Made by a program: the position numbers and the translations under genes
Assembly: GCA_947179485.1 (NCBI GenBank)
Contig: OX359245.1
Coordinates: 22,927,067-22,991,066, forward strand
Length of the DNA: 64,000 nt
From: Allacma fusca
Taxonomy: Eukaryota; Arthropoda; Collembola; Symphypleona; Sminthuridae
Direction: 5' to 3'
The notes under the pieces: generated by a model
What the model saw: only the letters and a program-made list of their open reading frames with translations
The model's database searches: none
Told to the model about the DNA's origin: nothing
In this document: positions 11,770 through 23,900 of the stretch, one piece after another
Layout: every line of letters starts with the position of its first letter
Numbering within the stretch: the first letter of the stretch is position 1

Positions 11770-12496
11770 TGTGATGAATAATCAAGAAATGGTTCGTAAC
11801 AAGAACAGATTTCAATAAAGTTAAAAACCGTAGTAAAAGTTTATTCAGGAGTGAATTGGGCAGAGTAACCTCCTCAAGAGACAAAATTCAAGTGTATGGA
11901 AAGAGAAAGGGCCTTTGCTTACATGGCAAAAGGCCGAGTAACAAAAGTGAAAGGGATGGTCAGGTCCAGAACAATATTTGGGATTGCCTGCTATGACTCA
12001 TGGCATATAAAAAGGCTAAGCCCTAATTCCAGGAACTGGGCTTAGTCATACCTTTAGGTTTAGAAAGGGTATTCCAGTACACAGTACTGGGGCCATACAA
12101 GCATTACATGACACGTGTAAAAAGGGGGTATGACATACAATACACATACAATAGGAGGTATGACATACAGTACACATACAATAGGGGGTATGACATACAG
12201 TACACATACAATAGGGGGTATGACATACAATACACATACAATAGGAGGTATGACATACAGTACACATACAATAGGGGGTATGACATACAGTACACATACA
12301 ATAGGGGGTATGACATACAATACACATACAATAAAGGGTGTGACATACAGTACACATATAATAGGGGGTATGACATACAATACACATACAATAGGATGTA
12401 TGACATACATGTAGTATCAGTCATACATGATTCCAATAAATGTGTAATAGCATAAATAAGAGTACAAGACATGATCATAATTAATATGTCATCACA
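11770..12496 (-). mobile_element. Internal-less LTR A (727 bp, 9 units)
   Basis: It carries the marker units of copy 2's LTR (the GGAGG variant, the AAGGGTG variant and the final GGATG variant). A three-unit block (units 2-4) is present twice, which accounts exactly for its 90 extra bases. The flanks do not match: TACCC on the left, CCGAG on the right. Confidence 0.88.
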
Positions 12497-12641
12497 CCGA
12501 GTTTAATCCCAAAGTTTAAAGAGATTCGGACGAGTTAAGCAAAACTTAAAAAGTGACCTGAGCGACACGTCATTTTCATTGCTTTTTTCAAATATTTTCG
12601 ATTCATCTCAGATTCGAGAATTGAGCTTTGGCAGACTACCC

Positions 12642-13488
12642 TGTGATGAATAATCAAGAAATGGTTCGTAACAAGAACAGATTTCAATAAAGTTAAAAAC
12701 CGTAGTAAAAGTTTATTCAGGAGTGAATTGGGCAGAGTAACCTCCTCAAGAGACAAAATTCAAGTGTATGGAAAGAGAAAGGGCCTTTGCTTACATGGCA
12801 AAAGGCCGAGTAACAAAAGTGAAAGGGATGGTCAGGTCCAGAACAATATTTGGGATTGCCTGCTATGACTCATGGCATATAAAAAGGCTAAGCCCTAATT
12901 CCAGGAACTGGGCTTAGTCATACCTTTAGGTTTAGAAAGGGTATTCCAGTACACAGTACTGGGGCCATACAAGCATTACATGACACGTGTAAAAAGGGGG
13001 TATGACATACAATACACATACAATAGGAGGTATGACATACAGTACACATACAATAGGGGGTATGACATACAGTACACATACAATAGGGGGTATGACATAC
13101 AATACACATACAATAAAGGGTGTGACATACAGTACACATATAATAGGGGGTATGACATACAATACACATACAATAGGGGGTATGACATACAGTACACATA
13201 CAATAGGGGGTATGACATACAGTACACATACAATAGGGGGTATGACATACAATACACATACAATAGGGGGTATGACATACAGTACACATACAATAGGGGG
13301 TATGACATACAATACACATACAATAGGGGGTATGACATACAGTACACATACAATAGGGGGTATGACATACAAAACACATACAATAGGGGGTATGACATAC
13401 ATGTAGTATCAGTCATACATGATTCCAATAAATGTGTAATAGCATAAATAAGAGTACAAGACATGATCATAATTAATATGTCATCACA
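12642..13488 (-). mobile_element. Chimeric internal-less LTR B (847 bp, 13 units)
   Basis: The first five units follow the copy 2 LTR order (including GGAGG and AAGGGTG). From unit 6 to the end the order equals that of copy 1's 5' LTR, including its private AAAACAC unit and the final GGGGG unit. The junction is inside the minisatellite, so this is a recombinant of the two LTR types. Confidence 0.88.
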
Positions 13489-13633
13489 CCGAGTTTAATC
13501 CCAAAGTTTAAAGAGATTCGGACGAGTTAAGCAAAACTTAAAAAGTGACCTGAGCGACACGTCATTTTCATTGCTTTTTTCAAATATTTTCGATTCATCT
13601 CAGATTCGAGAATTGAGCTTTGGCAGACTACCC

Positions 13634-14270
13634 TGTGATGAATAATCAAGAAATGGTTCGTAACAAGAACAGATTTCAATAAAGTTAAAAACCGTAGTAA
13701 AAGTTTATTCAGGAGTGAATTGGGCAGAGTAACCTCCTCAAGAGACAAAATTCAAGTGTATGGAAAGAGAAAGGGCCTTTGCTTACATGGCAAAAGGCCG
13801 AGTAACAAAAGTGAAAGGGATGGTCAGGTCCAGAACAATATTTGGGATTGCCTGCTATGACTCATGGCATATAAAAAGGCTAAGCCCTAATTCCAGGAAC
13901 TGGGCTTAGTCATACCTTTAGGTTTAGAAAGGGTATTCCAGTACACAGTACTGGGGCCATACAAGCATTACATGACACGTGTAAAAAGGGGGTATGACAT
14001 ACAATACACATACAATAGGAGGTATGACATACAGTACACATACAATAGGGGGTATGACATACAGTACACATACAATAGGGGGTATGACATACAATACACA
14101 TACAATAAAGGGTGTGACATACAGTACACATATAATAGGGGGTATGACATACAATACACATACAATAGGATGTATGACATACATGTAGTATCAGTCATAC
14201 ATGATTCCAATAAATGTGTAATAGCATAAATAAGAGTACAAGACATGATCATAATTAATATGTCATCACA
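13634..14270 (-). repeat. 3' LTR of copy 2 (637 bp, 6 units)
   Basis: TGTGATGA/TCATCACA ends, followed inward by the same polypurine tract as in copy 1. Marker units are GGAGG (unit 2), AAGGGTG (unit 5) and GGATG (last partial unit). Confidence 0.92.
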
Positions 14271-14327
14271 CTTTCCCTCAATCACAAATATAAGGCAAAA
14301 ACAAATACACAAACACGATGAGATGAT

Positions 14328-15910
14328 TTAATTAATAGCACGCATTTGTATATTATCAGACATAGGTGTAGCTAAGACGGATACTCTCAATGGTTCATTG
14401 TTCCGTCTTTTCATCATGCAGATGAGTATAATGGCCATCAGGAAAATAATGGATACGCATCCTATGGTTGACCAATAGTTGTTAATGTAGTGGAAGTCTG
14501 CAATGCTGACTTCATGGAAATCGTCCGTTGCGTTGATTTCCTTCATAAGTGAGGTCCAGTTGACCATTGGTTGGAGATGCCAATTTGTCTTCACAGTAAA
14601 GACTGGGTCCAAGGTCTCCTGGTGGGATATGCTGATCCGGGATCCAGAGAACTCCAAGTCGTTGATGGTGAAGTTCGTCCTCATTGGGAAGATGACCACG
14701 TCGTTTGGACATCGGTTTTCTACTCCTTCAACGGTTAGGTTGGATTCTGGGCAGTAGATATGGTATTGACCATTGTAGGGCTTGATTTGGATAAAGTTGA
14801 GCTCATGCAACGGTTGGCGCTTCTCGCAATGATCGATGCTGAAGTGCTTGGTTTCGTTGGAGCTCTTCGTCCTGGGCATGCATCCTCTTGATGGGGCCAG
14901 GATGAGATCGTGCTTGATCGGATGCTTCACGTTGACGGAGTAAACGCATTGGTTAACTTCCGAAAGGATGGCGTTCCTAGGTCCTGTGTACTTGATCATG
15001 CACGTCTTGTCTCCTTTCCTCGCCATCAGGTCAAAAGGGTCCGCTTCAACTAGGGTAAGATCCTGGCTGACTACGGGTGAGGAGAACTCCATGTAGAGTT
15101 TGGTTCCGTCCTCGGAGATTCCACATCTTTGGGGTTTGGCCAGGTGAATCGGGCAAAGGTCCCCGCAAGGTAACGTCAGGTTGAAATAGTCTAAGAATGC
15201 CCCGCTGACTCGTCCTTGCTTCCATTCCCGGTTGGCCTCCTGGATCACAGTTTTTCCAATCATAAACCGGCTGATAAAATACGAAATGGCGAAGTTTGTC
15301 CCAATAGACTTTCCCTTCAGCTCATCGTGGTCGGCTTGGAGGATACTGAGGTTTCCCATGGCCCGGTTGAATTGGATAGTCAGGTTCCGAATGTCCTCGT
15401 GGTTCCGCTTAATTTGTCGTTCCAAATCGTTCAGCATGTCTCCCACCAAAATTTCCCGATTTTCCAGAGATCCCAGTTTAGCAGAATTGACAGCAGCAGT
15501 TGCCGTTCCTCCAACTCCCAGTGAGATGCTGGCAACTACTGAAATTACAATAAGCAGGATTAACAGGTCCACAAAACGCTTCTGGCGACTTCCAATTTGC
15601 GTCCATCGGTTTTGGGGGCACATCATCTTAAGTTCCTTTACAAAGATGCTGTCGTAGGCCTGTAGGCATCGTAGCCGCGCCTCTTTCGTCAGATCGTGGT
15701 GAAATGATGAATTGCCTATAATGTCACAGGGGTTGACAAAATCCACTTGTAGGCTGATTTGGTGATGCCCAGTAGTTATAGGGGTGTCGCTTTTCCTCCA
15801 TAATACGGGCGGCGTGTGGTGATCCGGGGTTGCGCTGCATACGGTTAGCACCGAAAGGATTGCCACGGCTAGAAGAGGGGAGAATGGACCCTTTCCCTGC
15901 GTCCTCTTGC
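14328..15910 (-). pseudogene. env: Envelope-like glycoprotein region of copy 2
   Basis: Nearly identical to the env-like region of copy 1: signal-like segment, RQKR cleavage motif followed by a hydrophobic stretch, coiled-coil-prone segment, sequons, C-terminal membrane anchor (IIFLMAIILICMM) and a tail ending QMRAIN. Here RT, RNase H and env lie in one uninterrupted reading frame, so a pol-env fusion is the state actually seen in the sequence. A spliced env transcript starting nearer the signal-like segment is also possible. Confidence 0.75.
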
Positions 15911-15949
15911 TGGTTGGGGTGACTTGAGTGAGTCCAAGTCCAGAACGAT

Positions 15950-18900
15950 TCTCCTCCAGCTTTCCCTTCATCAGAGGCTTCGTTAAGCCACCAGCAAGCT
16001 GCTCCGTTGTTGGGATGTAGTCCACGGTGATTTGGTCGTCCTCTACCAGCTCACGGATGTAGTGATATCGCACATCAATGTGCTTCGTCCTGGAGTGCAT
16101 CTCGGGATTCTTGACCAATCTGATTGCACTCTGGTTGTCCACCAGAATCTTTGTGGGTTCGTCCTGGGGGAAGTCCAATTCGTCCAACAGAGACCTGAGC
16201 CAGACTGCTTCTCTTGCTCCTGATGCCAAAGCGATGTACTCAGCCTCCGTTGATGACAGAGCTACACAGGGTTGCTTCTGGCTTGTCCAAGACACGATCC
16301 CGTCGTTAAGGAAGATTGCTGTCCCTGTGGTGGATTTCCTGCTGAGCTTGTCTCCAGCGTAATCCGAGTCCGTGTATCCAACGAGTCTCATGTTGCCCCC
16401 GGTGCTGTATGTGATGCCCATGTCCAGTGTTCCTTTGAGGTAACGCAGCACGTTTTTGGCAGCTTTCCAGTGAGTTTCGTCGTATCCGCTCATGAATTGG
16501 GCCAATCTGGATACGGAAAAGGAAATGTCCGGGCGCGAACACTTGGCTAAAAAGATAAGGGAGCCAATTAGTTGCCTATAGGGAAGATTCTCGTTGATTT
16601 CTGTTGGAGGAACCAAGTCCGTATAGGGCTGCAGGGGAACGCTGCAAGGGTGAGAATCATCCATGTGGAATTTTTCCAGCATCTTCTCCACGTACTTCCG
16701 CTGGGTGATCCTGATGCTTCCAGATGCGGATTGGTGAATTTCCAATCCCACGTAGCTTGTTGGGGATCCACGGGTGATTTCAAAAGATTTTGAAATTCCG
16801 TCCAGAACTCCATGCAGCACGGCCTTGTTGGCAGACATGATGAGCCCATCATCCACGTATATAGCAAGAATTACGAGTTGGCCGCTGATCTTCCCGAAAA
16901 ACACGCTGGGCTCGTGTTGGGCAGCTTGGAGTCCAAGGGCGGCTAGGCAATCCGATAGCTTCTTATTCCAGCATCGGGGTGATTGCTTCAATCCGTAGAT
17001 GCTTTTTAGGAGCCGCAAGACCTTGTCATCCCCGTCGACTTCATATCCTTGGGGTATCTTGACGTATATTTCCTCGTCCAGGTCTCCATGCAGGAATGCA
17101 GTTTTGACATCAAACTGCTCCATGAAGAGTTTCTGCGAGGCCGCAATGTTGAGGAGAAGTCGGATTGACTCGTAGCGGGCTACAGCTGCAAACGTCTCGA
17201 AGTAATCCACTCCTTCTTCCTGTCGGTATCCACGGATGACCAAGCGAGCCTTGTAACGCTGAATGGATCCATCCTGGTTGGTCTTGACCTTGAATACCCA
17301 TTTAGTGTCCAGGAACTTCCCACGACTGGTTGGCTTCCTGGCTGGCAACTTCCTCTGCCATGGCTTGGATCCAATTCAGTTTATTTGGAGACGCCAAGGC
17401 TTGCTTGTAAGTGGTTGGCTCATCTACTATCCGTGATGCAAAGAGCTTCTTTGGAGCGTTGCTGGCAGCATCCTTGGCTGCATCCTTGGCTCCTGACCTG
17501 AGTCTAGACTTCGTTATAGTTGGCTTGAACCATCCTTTGTATTTCTTCTGACCTGGGATGGTTAGCTCGGCATCCTGTCCTTCTGGAACATCAGCCACAA
17601 AGTCTCCATCCGGCGTATGGACAATCACTCGACGAGTCCTGGATGACCCTGGAGTTGATGTGGTTGGGGCTGGGTCCGACCTTCCTGGAGTAGGCGGTGA
17701 TGATGAGTCTCCTGACGATTCCGTCGTTTCTGCATCCGAGAACAGTGGAGCGTCGTCAGGCAGGTGTTCTGCGCCATTTGCGTCATGGAATGAGTTGTCA
17801 TCATCATTTCCATCGCTGTCATCGCTTGATGAAGAGTAAATGGGCTGAGGGATGTTCTTCCTTCTCGGGGTTGGAACTGCTGGCTTGTTGGCTGCAACAG
17901 GCCTCTTCAGTTCGACGTATTCCTCCTTTTCTTCGCAAAAGGTGACGTTCCTGGATTCGTGGATTTCGTTGGTTGCTTCGTTGTAGAGCCGGTACTTGCT
18001 CTCTCCACAGTATCCAACTAGCACCATTTTCGTGCTTTTGGGGTCAAAAGCCTTCCTCTTTGGATCCGGGATGTGTGCATACGCCGTGCATCCAAACACG
18101 CGTAAATGGCCAACGGACGGTTTCTTTTTAAAGATGGCTTCGAAGGCAGTGATGTCCGGACTTTGCTTATCCAGTACACGGTTGTGCACATAAACAGTTG
18201 TCGACACTGCCTCAGCCCATAGGAATTGTGGGAGATCAGCTGCAACGAGGATGGTCCTGGCGCAGTCCTTGATGGTCCTATTCTCCCTCTCGATTTTCCC
18301 GTTGCTCTCGGGGCAATATGGAGCCGACGTCTCATGATGGATGCCGTTCTCCCGGAAAAAAGTTTTCAAATTTTTATTTACGAATTCCGTACCGTTGTCA
18401 GTCATGAACTTCTTTACTGTAGTCCCGGTCTGGTTCTCCAGGTAGGCTACGCAGTCCTTGACACATGCCGTGGTCTCATCCTTCGTATTCAGGAAGTATG
18501 CAAACCGGAATCCCGTAGCATGATCCTTGATCAGGAGGTAGTAGTTTGCCCCTCCAAGTGATGGAACCGGCATCTTTCCCGCTAAATCAGCGTAGAGCTT
18601 CTCGGCTGGTTTGAAGTTGTCCACTGTAGTGACCCTTGGGAAAGGTTTTCTGGCCTGTTTTCCCATGATGCAGTCTTCACAATGGAAGTCCCCTCTCACG
18701 TCCACGGAGTCCAATCCCTTGACAGCTCCTTTGCGTGCCGTCTCCTTGACGTAGCGTGGGTTGATGTGAGTCATCCTGTCGTGCCAAAGTTTAGCCGTTT
18801 GATCCTTGGGAAGAAACTTGATTACGTTGGCGCGGATTTCCATGCAGATGGGCCGGAACTTCATCACGTAGACGTTGTTTTTGACATACGCCACTGGTCC

Positions 18901-20142
18901 TGGAAGCTTGTCCTTGCGGTAGTACACAGCCTTTTCCGCTGACCTCAGGATGTTGTATCCAGTCTTACGGGCCACAAGTCCTTCCGAGAACAGGTTAGCC
19001 GCTCCAGGGATGTAGAACACGTCTTCTATCCTAATTTCCTCCCATTTGTTGCCTAGGAATGCCTCCAGAGTTACAACGCCTTGTCCTATAGCTTGGATGC
19101 TCGCGTTGTCAGCAAGGATGATTTTCCTCGTCTCGTCCTCTGGGAAAGGCGTGTAGGATGAAAACCAGTCCTTGTTCCCACATACATGGTTTGTAGCGCC
19201 TGAGTCACTGATCCAGTCACCAGCTGATGAGTCATCGGATCTTCCTGTGAATGCTCTAACCACTGTTGTATCCTTGGAGTTCCCTCTCCTTCCTTGTCCA
19301 TTTGTCGGTGCTCTGGATGTGCTTGCTGCATTGAACCCAAATGCCCGGCCGTTCCCGCTTCTTTCATCGTCCCTGGACTTCTCCTTAGGCTTGGATCTGC
19401 AATCCCTCTTGAAGTGTCCAGCTTTTCCACAGTTGAAACACTTCCCCTTGGGTTTGGCAGGTCTTCCATCGTCCTTCTTGGGCAGTTCCTTGGAGTCTTT
19501 CTTCTCCCCTTTAACGTTGAACCGGAACGCCTTTGCAGCCGTTGCCTCTTCCTCCTGGACTTGTGACTCATCCGCCTGCATCTGAAATTCCTCCTTCTTT
19601 AGCAGGGTCTTCAAAGCAACCAGGGTTTGGTGCTTCAGTGGGATGATATTCCAGGCTGTCCTTAAAGTTGAATATTTCCTGGGGAGAGATGATACAATTT
19701 TGGTAATTACCGTCTGCTCCGGTTGTCCCATCCCCATTTCCGCGAGTGCGTGGGCCAACTTCTCAATCTCCATCATGGCAGCAACCGGTGACTCATCCTT
19801 CCCAATGGTGTACGTCATGAATTTGGTCAACGTATGCTGGATATTCAGTGAGCTGCAGTCTGAGTTTGCCTCCTTCAGCTTCTCGAACATCTCGTAGGAT
19901 GACTCACACGTGTAAATGTGATTGAATTGGACGTCATCAACCGTTGAGGAGATGATGTTTTGAGCTTCCAAATCATTCTTGATCCAGGCCTTGATCCCTT
20001 CATCATCGTCTGGTCTGTCTGCAACTCCTAGTACTATTTCCCATAGGTCGTGGGTCTTCAGCAGCAAGGTAACCTGGAACTTCCACCGGTTGAAGTTTGA
20101 TCCGTTCAACTTCACGATGACGTCAGACTTGACTTTAGACAT
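15950..20142 (-). pseudogene. gag-pol: gag-pol region of copia-type copy 2
   Basis: Same domain series as copy 1: gag with a CCHC knuckle, DSGA protease, HHCC and DDE integrase, YVDD reverse transcriptase, RNase H ending LAGGLTKP. It differs from copy 1 by only a few residues. It begins with the same MSKVKSDVIV start, about 190 bp inside the 5' LTR. The element is a fossil with about one break overall. Confidence 0.92.
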
Positions 20143-20315
20143 TTTGCTCGGGTAAAATTTGACACAAATTGAATTTATTTAATCAAAATACTCTCAAAAC
20201 CAACTGAAACTTCACTAGAACTGATCAAAACTTGCGTAGAATATTCTAACTTCAAATTGAACTGAATTTGTAAACTAAATTCCAGTATCCACAATTTAAA
20301 TTCCGTAGAAAATAC

Positions 20316-20333
20316 CTAACGCTCTAGCTACCA
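20316..20333 (-). other. Primer binding site of copy 2
   Basis: Same 18-base sequence, directly inside the 5' LTR, as in copy 1. It resembles an initiator-tRNA-Met complement. Confidence 0.55.
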
Positions 20334-20970
20334 TGTGATGAATAATCAAGAAATGGTTCGTAACAAGAACAGATTTCAATAAAGTTAAAAACCGTAGTAA
20401 AAGTTTATTCAGGAGTGAATTGGGCAGAGTAACCTCCTCAAGAGACAAAATTCAAGTGTATGGAAAGAGAAAGGGCCATTGCTTATATGGCAAAAGGCCG
20501 AGTAACAAAAGTGAAAGGGACGGTCAGGTCCAGAACAATATTTGGGATTGCCTGCTATGACTCATGGCATATAAAAAGGCTAAGCCCTAATTCCAGGAAC
20601 TGGGCTTAGTTATACCTTTAGGTTTAGAAAGGGTATTCCAGTACACAGTACTGGGGCCATACAAGCATTACATGACACGTGTAAAAAGGGGGTATGACAT
20701 ACAATACACATACAATAGGAGGTATGACATACAGTACACATACAATAGGGGGTATGACATACAGTACACATACAATAGGGGGTATGACATACAATACACA
20801 TACAATAAAGGGTATGACATACAGTACACATATAATAGGGGGTATGACATACAATACACATACAATAGGATGTATGACATACATGTAGTATCAGTCATAT
20901 ATGATTCCAATAAATGTGTAATAGCATAAATAAGAGTACAAGACATGATCATAATTAATATGTCATCACA
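20334..20970 (-). repeat. 5' LTR of copy 2 (637 bp, 6 units)
   Basis: Same length and unit order as its 3' partner. Followed by the second target-duplication copy TACCC at 20971-20975, then satellite DNA. Confidence 0.92.
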
Positions 20971-23900
20971 TACCCGAGTGTATCCCCAAAATTTAAAGAG
21001 ATTATTGCGAGCTCAGCAAACACGTTAAACATTGACCATATCAACGAGACCTCATTATCATCGCTGTTTAAAGTTTTTCGATTCAACCCCAATTCGAGAA
21101 TTGAGCTTCGGCAGACTTCCTGAGTGTATTCCCAAAGTTTAAAGACATTCGGACGAGTTTAGCAAACAACTTAAAAAGTGACCTAAGCGAAACGTCATTT
21201 TCTTTGCTTTTTCCAAAGATTTTCGATTCATCTCAGATTCGAGAATTCAGCTTTGGCGGACCGCCCAAGTGTATTCCCAAAATTTAAAGAGATTTTTGCG
21301 AGCTCAGCAAACACGTTAAACATTTACCATATCAACGAGACCCCATTATCATCGCTGTTTAAAGTTTTTCGATTCAACCCCAATTCGAGAATTGAGCTTC
21401 GGCAGACTTCCTGAGTGTATTCCCAAAGTTTAAAGACATTCGGACGAGTTTAGCAAACAACTTAAAAAGTGACCTAAGCGAAACGTCATTTTCTTTGCTT
21501 TTTCCAAAGATTTTCGATTCATCTCAGATTCGAGAATTAAGCTTTGGCGGACCGCCCAAGTGTATTCCCAAAATTTAAAGAGATTATTGCGAGCTCAGCA
21601 AACACGTTAAACATTTACCATATCAACGAGACCCCATTATCATCGCTATGTTTAAAGTTTTTCGATTCAACCCCAATTCGAGAATTGAGCTTTGGCATGC
21701 ATCGTGAGTGTATTTCCAAAGTTTAAGGAGATTCGGACGAGCTCAGCAAACACGTTAAACAGTGACCATAGCAACAAGACCTCATTTTATTCTATGTTAA
21801 AAGTTTTTCGATTCATCGTAAATGCGAGAATTGAGCTTTGGCAGACTGTCCGAGTTAATTCCCAAAGTTTAAAGAGATTCGGACGAGCTCAGCAAACACG
21901 TGAAACAGTGACCATGGCAACGAGACTATTTTTATCGCTATGTTTAGTTTTTCGATTCATCATAAATTCGAGAATTGAGCTTTGGAAGACTGCCCAAATA
22001 TATTCCCAAAGTTTAAAGAGATTCGGGCGAGTTTGACTAACACATTAAACAGCTACCATCGCAACGAGACCTCATTTCAATTGCAATTTTAAAGTTTTTC
22101 GATTCATTTCAAATGCGAGAATTGAGCTTTGGCAGACTCCGAATTTATTCCCAAAGTTTAAAGAGATTTACACGAGTTAATCAAACAACCTAAAAAGTGA
22201 CCATAGCAACGAGACTTCATTTTCATTGCAATGTTTAGTTTTTCGATTCATCCTAAATTCGAGAATTGAACTTTAAGGCTGCCCGAGTGTATTCTTGTAA
22301 GTTCATTTTCATCGCTGTTTAGTTTTTCGATTCATCATAAATTCGAGAATTGAGCTTTGGCAGACTGCCCGAGTGTATTCCCAAAGTTTAAAGAGATTCG
22401 GGCGAGTACGGCTAACACGTTAAACAGTTACCATAGCAACGACACCTCATTTTCATCGCTACGTTTAAAGTTTTTCGATTCATCCCAAATTCGAGAATTG
22501 AGCTTTGGCAGACTGCCGGAGTTTATTCCCAAAGTTTAGAGATTCACACGAGTTAAGCAAACAACCTAAAAAGTGACCATAGCAACGAGACCTCATTTTC
22601 ATCGCTATGTTTAGTTTTTCGATTTATCCCAAATTCGAGAATTCAACTTTAAGACTGCCCGAGTGTATTCCCAAAGTTTAAGGAGATTCAGACGAATTCG
22701 GCAAACACCGCAAAAAGTGACCATAGCAACGAGACCTCATTTTATTTGCTATGTTTAGTTTTTCGATTCATCTTTAATTCGAGAATTCAGCTTCGGCGGA
22801 CTGCCCGAGTGTATTTCCAAAAATTTAAGAGAATCAGGTGAGCTCAGCAAACACGTGAAACATTGACCATAGCAACGACACGTCATTTCCATCGCTACAT
22901 TTAGTTTTCGCTTCATCCCAAATTCGAAAAACGAGCTTTGGTATACTGCCCGAGTGTATTTCCAACGTTTAAAGTAGGTCCAGGAACTCAGCAAACACGT
23001 TTAACCGTGACCATCGCAACGACACTTCATTTTCGTTGCTATTTGTAAAGTTTTTCGATTCATCCCAAATTCGAGAATTGAGCTTTGGTGGACTGCCCGA
23101 ATGTATCCCCAAAGTTTAAAGAGATTCGGGCGAGTTTGACTAACACATTAAACAGCTACCATCGCAACGAGACCTCATTTTAATTGCTAAGATTAAAGTT
23201 TTTTGACTCATTTTAAATGCGAGAATTGAGCTTTGGCAGACTGTCCGAGTTTATTCCCAAAGTTTAAAGAGATTCACACGAGTTAAGCAAACAACCTAAA
23301 AAGTGACCATAGCAACGAGACCTCATTTTCATCGCTATGTTTAGTTTTTCGATTCATCCCAAATTCGAGAATTGAACTTTAAGGCTGCCCGAGTAAATTC
23401 TTGTAAGTTCATTTTCATCGCTATGTTTAGTTTTTCGATTCATTATAAATTCGAGAATTGAGCTTTTGCAGACTGCCCGAGTGTATTCCCAAAGTTTAAA
23501 GGGATTCGGGCGAGTACGGCTAACACGTTAAACAGTTACCATCGCAACGACACCTCATTTTCATCGCTACGTATAAAGTTTTTCGATTTATCCCAAATTC
23601 GAGAATTGATCTTTGGCAGACTGCCCGAGTGTATTTCCAAAGTTTAAAGAGATTCGGACGAGCTCAGCAAACACGTTAAACAGTGACCATGGCAACGAGA
23701 CTTTACTTTTATCGCTTTGTTTAGTTTTTCGATTCATCATAAATTCGAGAATTTAGCTTTGGAAGACTGTCCAAATATATTCCCAAAGTTTAAAGAGATT
23801 CGAGCGAGTTTGGCTAACACGTTAAACAGCTACCATCACAACGGGACTACATTTTAATCGCTATTTTTAAAGTTTTTCGATTCATCTTATTTCCGACAAT

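Larger units (their letters stand above)
11625..13633. repeat. Tandem (145-bp satellite spacer + LTR) amplification
   Basis: Three satellite spacers (11625-11769, 12497-12641, 13489-13633), which appear identical, separate copy 1's 5' LTR, two LTRs without internal regions, and copy 2's 3' LTR. Each internal-less LTR has TACCC on its left and CCGAG on its right. It therefore combines the target duplication of copy 2 on one side with that of copy 1 on the other. Ordinary solo LTRs would have matching flanks. Confidence 0.88.
13634..20970 (-). mobile_element. Copia-type LTR retroelement with envelope-like gene, copy 2
   Basis: Complete minus-strand element of 7337 bp with a perfect target duplication TACCC (13629-13633 and 20971-20975). 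Its two LTRs are both 637 bp and differ by about six bases (roughly 1%). The layout is identical to copy 1 and the proteins are nearly identical, so both are recent members of one family. It looks nearly whole, with about one break. Confidence 0.93.

Noticed and set aside
11280-13410. CRISPR-like regular 30-bp repeats
   Set aside because: Units are contiguous with no unique spacers and lie inside retroelement LTRs of a eukaryote.
11770-13488. Ordinary solo LTRs from intra-element recombination
   Set aside because: Left and right 5-bp flanks differ (TACCC and CCGAG) and the spacers appear identical, which fits exchange between neighbouring elements instead.
4479-20929. Cys-rich frames (CHTPYCMCTV repeats) and RGYDIQYTYN frames in the LTRs
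   Set aside because: They are translations of the 30-bp LTR minisatellite, open in several frames on both strands.
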